The position numbers and the translations under genes are program-made. Under the pieces are notes generated by a model that was given only the letters and a program-made list of their open reading frames with translations, made no database searches and was not told where the DNA came from. A stretch of 64,000 nucleotides of DNA. It comes from Anaeramoeba flamelloides. Lineage: Eukaryota; Metamonada; Anaeramoebidae. This document shows, piece after piece, positions 58,401 through 64,000 of the stretch (within the stretch, counting starts at the first letter, position 1; each line of letters opens with the position of its first letter). The stretch lies in the NCBI GenBank assembly GCA_027625915.1, contig JANTQA010000033.1, positions 9,424,001-9,488,000 of the forward strand. Direction: 5' to 3'.

Positions 58401-60040
58401 TTCAAAATCACTTTGTATCAAATAAAATATTTCTATTCCCAGATCAAGTTGACTTAAAAAAAGTGCTTTAAAATATGTTTTTAAAATCTATCATTATTTA
58501 TTTATTTTTTGAATCAAAAATTTTTCATTACTAAAGGATTTTTTAACAGTTTTTCTTTCTAAAAAAATATTTTAATAGAGACTCAAAAATAGGTCTATTG
58601 AAGTTTTGTGGTTGGTTTAAAGATAATTTTAAAAACTTTTTATGTGTATTTTTTTAAAATAGCTTGAAAGGAAAAGTCAAAAAATAATAAAAGGAATTTG
58701 AAGAAAAAAAAAAAAAAAGGATGTTTTTTACGTTTTTCATTTTTTTTAAGGCCTTCACACACATCATTTACACCTGCTGAAAATGCTAAATTAATACCGT
58801 ACATGCATAAAAAAACTGATGAAAGGATCAAAACAGAAGTAACTGTAAAAGTACCGCATTTGCCAGGGAAAAACAATTGGAGAATTACTATAATTCAAAA
58901 GGATGATCATTCAGATTATTGTGTTATAAATTATGATGTGAAGAGTTTTTTTTGGAGAATATTTAAGATGAGAATTCAAAGAAATATTTGTTGTTGCCTT
59001 TGTTTAGCAATATAGCTGGTTGTAAAATAATGATAAACAACCAAGAATAAATCATCACTCAAAAAAAAAAAAAAAAAAAAAAGAAAAAGAAATCTTAATT
59101 TACCAAAAATCTCAATAATGAAAGAGTATATTAAAATTATTATTAAAAAGATGTATCTAAGAGCAAAATTGTCTTGAAGATCGTCCATATTTTTATCTGA
59201 TTTTTCTTTTTTTGAGATTGTTCGTTCCTCAAATTCTAAATCTGGTTCTGGTGAAAATGAATAGTATAATCTTGAAAATTTTAACCTCTCTTCAGTAATG
59301 CCTTTGATATTATTTATCACATCGTCAGTTGTTTCGTTAAGATCGCTAACAGTTTCAGATTCCATTACACAAATCAGAATCAAAAAAATTCTAAGGATTA
59401 AAGAATTAATATTTAGGTTTTTAAATAAATCAAAAGATGTCAAAAAGAGAAACTTGTTAATTCAAAAAGAGAAAAACTTTTTTTTCAAACACAAAGAGAA
59501 AAGAAGAAAAAAAAAAATTGTTTTTTACAGAAAGAAAATAGATCCAACCAAAAGTAGGCTTTTGAGGATCAATTTTTTTTTTTTTGTTCTTATTTCGCCT
59601 TCTTCTTTGATTTGTTTGGTTGCAGAAGAACCATAGAAGCATCTGAATATGGTATAACTGATCGAAATTAAAAAAAAAATTATTGCGGGGATCACTCCAA
59701 CAAGAATTATTTTGATAATTCTCTTAGGGAAAAGTTGAAGAGAAAACAAAAAAAGAAACGTCAGAAAAAAGTTTAAGTTGAGGTGTTTTTTAGAAGAAAA
59801 AATATCTGCAGGTATGAAAGAAAAAAAAAAAAACCATACATTTTGGTAATCACCATCGTCAGGATTATAAATTTCAACACCAAAAGCACTGTTACGAAAG
59901 CTAACAACACTACTACTTAAACCCGTCCAGAAACCTGAAGAAGGGGTTACCGATTGTAGTTTTCGGTTGGACAAGGGATTTTGTGTGTTGGAGATCAAAA
60001 ATAAAAGAAAAAAAAGTAACAAAAAGCCGAAAAGTTTCAT
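55413..60040 (-). CDS. Tweety-family (TTYH) membrane protein, complete six-exon gene
   Basis: Minus-strand exons 60040-59840, 59722-59529, 59390-59104, 58887-58732, 56217-55778 and 55580-55413 agree in phase and give 481 residues (animal TTYH about 450-535). A signal-like leader MKLFGFLLLFFLLFL is followed by DDGDYQN-RIIKIILVG, matching the TTYH EYQQ segment before TM1. TM2 crosses the exon 2/3 joint. After a luminal loop come TM3 and TM4, ending AGVNDVCE, the TTYH GLSDFC motif. A Cys-containing extracellular region with N-glycosylation sites (NYTEC, NLT) leads to TM5 (LSAGYLALAILYIIIVFIILYY), then a YDPF and acidic cytoplasmic tail. TTYH proteins are linked to volume-regulated anion currents and lipid handling. 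Exon 5 (440 nt) has no Met near its start. The TM2-TM3 loop is shorter than in animals. Intron 4 is 2514 nt and repeat-filled. Confidence 0.85.
56998..57010 (+). repeat. G13 homopolymer in tweety intron 4
   Basis: Thirteen G in a row, reading as C13 in the transcript. Paired with the G10 run in the CSN3 intron. Confidence 0.8.
57904..58096. mobile_element. Palindromic MITE, copy 2, in tweety intron 4
   Basis: It begins CAATCAGTTCCACTTTTAAG and ends GTGGAACTAACTG, with TA on both sides. Same layout and length as the copies at 26540 and 63418. Confidence 0.88.
58370..58620 (-). mobile_element. LINE fragment in tweety intron 4
   Basis: TTGATTTATTGATAAATCTATCAATTC, ATTCTTTCAAAATCACTTTGT, AAATATTTC and AAGTTGACTTAAAA follow the same order as 17470-17550 in the CSN3-intron LINE. 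This makes it the post-RT region of a second, minus-strand copy. Confidence 0.6.
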
Positions 60041-61512
60041 TAAAAACGAAAAAATGAGATTTGTTTCATTAGAGTTCTTGAAGAACACTAAGTCGATATA
60101 AAAGTGAGAATATTTGCTTCTTATAAAATTTTCATGATTTACGAAAATTTTTGTTTACTTGGACAACAATGAAAAAGTTGTAGACAAATTAGGACTGTAC
60201 AGTCCTTTATTCAAAAGAATTTATTGATGAAAAGTTTTCTAAATTAATAATCAAGAAAATATGTTTGACTTTAAATTATCTAATTGTAATTAAAGGGCTC
60301 TCAAAATTGAAATGTGACAAGAAAATTACTTTTTTTAATCAACCTCCATTTATTGACTGAAAAGAATGTTTGCTCCAGGAACCTTATTTTGGTTCAAAAT
60401 TTCTGGTTTTTAGCACACTTAAGATTCGACAAAAGCTATTGTCACCATTCAAATTAGAAATACTGATAAATTGCAATTTGTGTTTCGAAATTTTTTCATT
60501 GATTTTACATTTTAAAAATTTTTATGTTCAAGCTTTGTATAAAGCATTTTATCAAGTCAAGTGTAAAGAAACTCTCTAAAATTAGTTGTTCTTGAAAATA
60601 TTTACATCCAGGAGTGTTTGATAAGCAAGAGATATTAAGATTTATAAAAATGGAAATTGAACTAAAAAATTTTGGAAATTGTAGAGAATTTATGAGTATT
60701 ACATAAAAATGTGAGAAAATTAAAAATCTCTTGTTAAACATACCCCCTACTTTATTTTCAAACATTTTAGATTTATGGGTGTTGATACAAATAAACTTGA
60801 ATATAAAATGTAAAGTAAAAGAAAGAGAAAGTAAAAATAATGACTTTTTAAATTTTATTTATTTTTTTAAAAAAATTTCAAATTTTTTGTTCGTTTACCT
60901 ATGTTTTTTTAATTTTCTTTAAAATCCAAAAATAAAACTGAAAATTTGAAATATTTTTGTTTTACTTAAATTCACTAACTTTTCAATCAATTTTTATCTG
61001 TTAATTTATTATACTTAAACTCTTATAGAATATATAATTCGAATAGTCCTTAAAGAAAAAAAAAGAAAAAAAGAAAAAATGATTGTGAATAAACCAAATA
61101 ATTATTCTTTTTTATAAAACCAAATTGAAAAAAAATTAAAAGGATAATTTTTATTTTAAATCATTACACAAATTATAAAATTAATTTGAGGATATTTATT
61201 TATTTCTTCATCTTTGAGAAGAAGGTCCAAAAATAATAAAAAAAAAAAAAACAGTTTTGAGATTTGAAAGTTGTGAAATAAATCTTATTCTGGTGTTTGT
61301 ATTTGATGTTTTTTTCTTTGAAAAAAAATCTGAATAAAATAGTTATAAACATACCCAGATTATCTCTAAAACTCAATTTTCTTGTTTTCTTTGATTAATT
61401 TGCTTTTTTTTTGCTTTTTTTTTTCTTCTAATTGTTCTTCGATTTCTATTGGTGTTATCTTTTTAAAATAGATATTGATTGATCCAGTTTTCACTTTAGT
61501 GAGTTTGCTAAT
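60041..61512. other. Intergenic, nothing recognised
   Basis: About 1.5 kb upstream of the tweety start and downstream of the C2 gene. AT-rich; short open frames on both strands overlap each other and show no splice signals or motifs I trust. Confidence 0.4.
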
Positions 61513-61993
61513 TTATTGCACTTCTAAGTTTGGTAGCAGTTCTCTTATAGGAACCCCTGGCCACTCAACAATAAAATCGTCTCCTGATACCATGTCGCAA
61601 CCCATCACATGGACTGACAATTGTTTTTCACACAAGTTCTCATAAGTTCCTTTTAATCTGAAAGTTTTTCTTTCCTCCCAGACAGGATCAAAATATTTTT
61701 TGAATTTATATTTGTAATAACTCTTGATAATATCTTCTTTTACCTGGAACTACTTAATTTTATTTTTTTTTATTGTGAAATAAAAATTTGTTGAAATCCT
61801 CCTTTCTAATATTCTTCGATATCTTTATTGAAAATATTTTGTTTTGAGAATTCTTTTTATTTGCCTTGGGTACTCTTTTGGGTTTTATGGTAACACTGAT
61901 GCTGTCATCAATTTTTTTGGATTTTGGTATGTGTTTTCTCTCCCTCTTTACACCCTCGCAGATAAATATAAAAAAAGCACCTTCTTTTCCCAA
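61513..61993 (-). CDS. C2-domain protein, last two exons
   Basis: Exons 61993-61874 and 61743-61513 join in phase 0 (donor GTACCC, acceptor TTCCAG; 130-nt intron) and give 116 residues ending in TAA at 61513. The sequence forms one C2 domain: an opening strand GAFFIFICEGVK, DDSISVTI where C2 domains carry DPYV-x-V, YFDPVWEE for the NPVW-x-E strand, LSVHVMGCDMVSGDDFI for the V-x-D-x-D-x3-DDFIG strand, and the end VPIRELLP. Some calcium-binding Asp positions are present (DD, D, DD) while others are changed, so calcium dependence is uncertain. C2 domains bind phospholipid membranes or proteins. Upstream exons are not visible; the inverted-repeat element at 62110 begins about 120 bp away. Confidence 0.7.
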
Positions 61994-62109
61994 CTATGGA
62001 GTTTCAAAAATCACATTATCGCTAGCATTAATACATATTATAGAATGAATTATTTGAAGTTCTGAATTGTTGATTATATTGAAAATTTTTATTCACCATG
62101 AAATTTTAA

Positions 62110-63179
62110 TTAAGGTTTATAATCCCTGAAACTTTAGAAAATAGTATCTTGTATATGGTTTGGGCTCATTCTATTTTACTTCTTAGGGGATCAATCTTCA
62201 ACTTAAAATATTTTTCATAGTGGTTCAAAAAAGAATTTTTTTGAAACAGGTGGGTATCGGAATTTAAGGGTTTAAGACTAATGTTTTTGTTGGTATTTAA
62301 TAAAAATTTATGGTTTTCAAGCTGTTAATTGGAAGTTATATTTCACCTGTAATCAATTTCCTAATATATATATATTTCTAAATTCCGAAGATTTGGACAC
62401 AGTTATATAGTTGAAAGAATAACAATACCCCACTTTAGATCCTATTTGGGAATAATTTTGATTTTACAAACTATTTCATTTTTTGTCTTTTTTTTTTAGT
62501 TTTAATTTCCTTTTTTCCCAGGTTCCCTCATCTGTTTTGTTAGATCTGGACGTTTTTTTCGATGGTTGATAGAAGTTTAGTGTTGGGTTACTTAAATTGG
62601 AAAACCTCATACAATTTATTGAAGGTATAAATAATTTGATAGATCAACAATTGTTAGTGAAATTTCAATAAATTTACCAATACTTTTTTTTTACTCTCGT
62701 TTCATAATTTTGGACACACTGTTTTTGATTTTTAGTTTTATATTTTTTTTCTTTTATTTGGATGAAAATGATTAGTTATAAAAACATTAATACTCTATAA
62801 CTAAAATGTGGTTTTATATTATGTTTGGAAAAATATAATAAATCGAGTTTTATTTAGCCAATTTTTGATTTTGGGTGTTTCCAAAATTTTGGAATGGGGT
62901 TTAGATATAGATATTAAAATCTTTAAATAAAATCGAACCTAAATAAAAATTTCAATCAACAACATAATTATAAAATTTCTTATTAAATACCTTAAAGCCA
63001 ATTAGTCTTATACACTTTTCAATTGGGATTTCCACCTATTTCAAAAAAAAAAACCATTTTTGAACCAATATCCAAAAATATTGTAAGTTGAAGATTGATC
63101 CCCTAAGAAGTAAAATAGAATGAGCCCAAACCATATACAAGATACTATTTTCTGAAGTTTCAGGTATTATAAACCTTAA
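62110..63179. mobile_element. Inverted-repeat element, about 1.07 kb
   Basis: The left arm TTAAGGTTTATAATCCCTGAA... and the right arm (reverse complement, TTAAGGTTTATAATACCTGAA...) are about 90% identical for 145 bp. This includes GTATCTTGTATATGGTTTGG and CTTAGGGGATCAATCTTCAA. Weaker matching (TAAGACTAAT, GTATTTAATAA) continues to about 62325 and 62955. The inner 630 bp is not palindromic. A solo, older arm is at 4390-4560. No transposase frame seen. Confidence 0.8.
62476..62610 (-). other. Possible exon within the inverted-repeat element
   Basis: A 44-codon minus-strand frame from ATG 62610 has gene-like composition (MRFSNLSNPTLNFYQPSKK, then SNKTDEGTWEKRK) and a Lys-rich end. It lies upstream of the C2 exons on the same strand, so it could be a first exon captured between the arms, or cargo of the element. 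No good donor was found. Confidence 0.25.
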
Positions 63180-63417
63180 ACAGATGTAGTCTTTTAAAAC
63201 CTTAATTTTTATTATTATTGTTTCAATTAACATAAAAAAGATAAATTCTGATTTATTATTCTCGTCCTAGCAAAAAAAGTAAACTCAATATTTTTCAAAA
63301 TTTTTTTAAAACTATTAAAAACTGGAACACGCTCTCTGGTTTTAAGGATGTAAAATTAGGTTAAATTGTAAATATAAGATATAAAAAGATCAGAAAAAAA
63401 TATTCAATACTTTGATA

Positions 63418-63612
63418 CAGTCAGTTCCACTTTTAAGGCACAAACTGTCAACGAAATTTAAGGCACAATAAAAATATCAAATTAAGGCACAAAATTTGTA
63501 ATTATTTTTAAACAAATTATTTTAACTAGAATTTGAATTTTGTGCCTTAATTTAAGATTTTTTTAAATCTTAAATTTCGTTGAAGTTTGTGTCTTAAAAG
63601 TGGAACTGGCTG
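63418..63612. mobile_element. Palindromic MITE, copy 3
   Basis: It begins CAGTCAGTTCCACTTTTAAG and ends GTGGAACTGGCTG, with TA flanks. Same fold as copies 1 and 2. Confidence 0.9.
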
Positions 63613-63739
63613 TATTTGAATATAAGTTTTTTTAATTAATAGACAAGCCAAAAAAGTCTCATTACCAAGATAAAGATAATACCCAAAAATGATATTTTTG
63701 TAGTGTGTTGTTCTCTACCTTTTGTTTTCACTCTTGTAG

Positions 63740-63834
63740 AAAAGTCACATGATAAGAATAGCACAATCCCTACAGATACTTTCAAGACTTTTTCGAACTT
63801 TCAGACTAACAATCTGGAAGATTTCAGTCTCTGA
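63740..63834 (+). CDS. Candidate terminal exon, unknown gene
   Basis: After CTCTTGTAG the plus strand is open for 31 codons (KSHDKNSTIPTDTFKTFSNF, then QTNNLEDFSL) and stops at TGA 63832-63834. Composition is gene-like. An upstream open stretch at about 63643-63695 may be the previous exon. Low confidence, family unknown. Confidence 0.25.
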
Positions 63835-64000
63835 GATTCTTTCATATTTTTTCAAATTTCAAATACTTGAGACAAAACTTTTATCAGCCAAAAAAAGGGA
63901 TAAAAATAATAATTAAAAAAAGAAAACATTTGGAATTTAATTGAAATTTTTAAAAGTTAACAAAAGATCTATAAATATTTGTTAAACTTTCAATAACCTG

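Noticed and set aside
60370-60922. Overlapping 60-90 codon frames on both strands
   Set aside because: No splice signals, motifs or composition bias; they overlap each other and look like chance.

Overview
This is strongly AT-rich nuclear DNA from a eukaryotic microbe, most likely an amoeboid protist. The evidence is GT-AG introns (most about 40-300 nt), asparagine runs inside ordered domains, Lys/Glu/Asn-rich linkers, and a full eukaryotic signalling and ubiquitin toolkit: CSN3, a USP9X-type deubiquitinase, Rap/RalGAP, RasGAP, V-ATPase e and tweety. An anaeramoebid or a dictyostelid-like amoeba would fit, but the sequence alone does not decide this. Most gene models were built by joining exons by hand. 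I accepted a junction when splice phase and, where known, family homology agreed. Coordinates next to long homopolymers may be off by one base.

Left part (1-8.2 kb): the 3' end of a RING-finger gene (3-269), a small minus-strand terminal exon (1173-1415), a seven-exon unidentified gene (1705-3267), then a repeat zone with a tRNA-like locus (about 4.83-4.90 kb), a worn LINE (5.4-7.4 kb) and a cluster of palindromic hairpin repeats (7.45-7.82 kb).

Middle (8.2-39.3 kb): a large Rap/RalGAP (tuberin/RalGAP-alpha type) gene (8283-13033), a complete four-exon COP9 signalosome subunit 3 gene on the minus strand (20708-15107), V-ATPase subunit e in three exons (21712-22137), a two-exon unknown gene (25003-25944), and a giant USP9X/fat-facets-type deubiquitinase (29321-39290) with about 67 Asn inside its catalytic domain. 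The third CSN3 intron is about 4 kb and holds LINE debris, a terminal-inverted-repeat element and palindromes.

Right part (39.3-64 kb): more palindrome clusters and LINE 3' ends, an unresolved plus-strand gene near 44.6-45.9 kb, a RasGAP-domain gene (48623-51972), a six-exon tweety (TTYH) chloride-channel-family gene on the minus strand (60040-55413) with a 2.5 kb repeat-filled intron, and the 3' end of a C2-domain gene (61993-61513) next to a large inverted-repeat element (62110-63179).

The genes do not form an operon-like unit; they are independent housekeeping and signalling genes. The most unusual content is between them: (1) a modular family of 30-75 bp-arm palindromes in at least seven clusters, one unit lying inside a LINE and two clusters beginning just after LINE 3' ends; (2) three near-identical TA-flanked palindromic MITEs of about 195 bp; and (3) three larger inverted-repeat elements (685, 756 and about 1070 bp).
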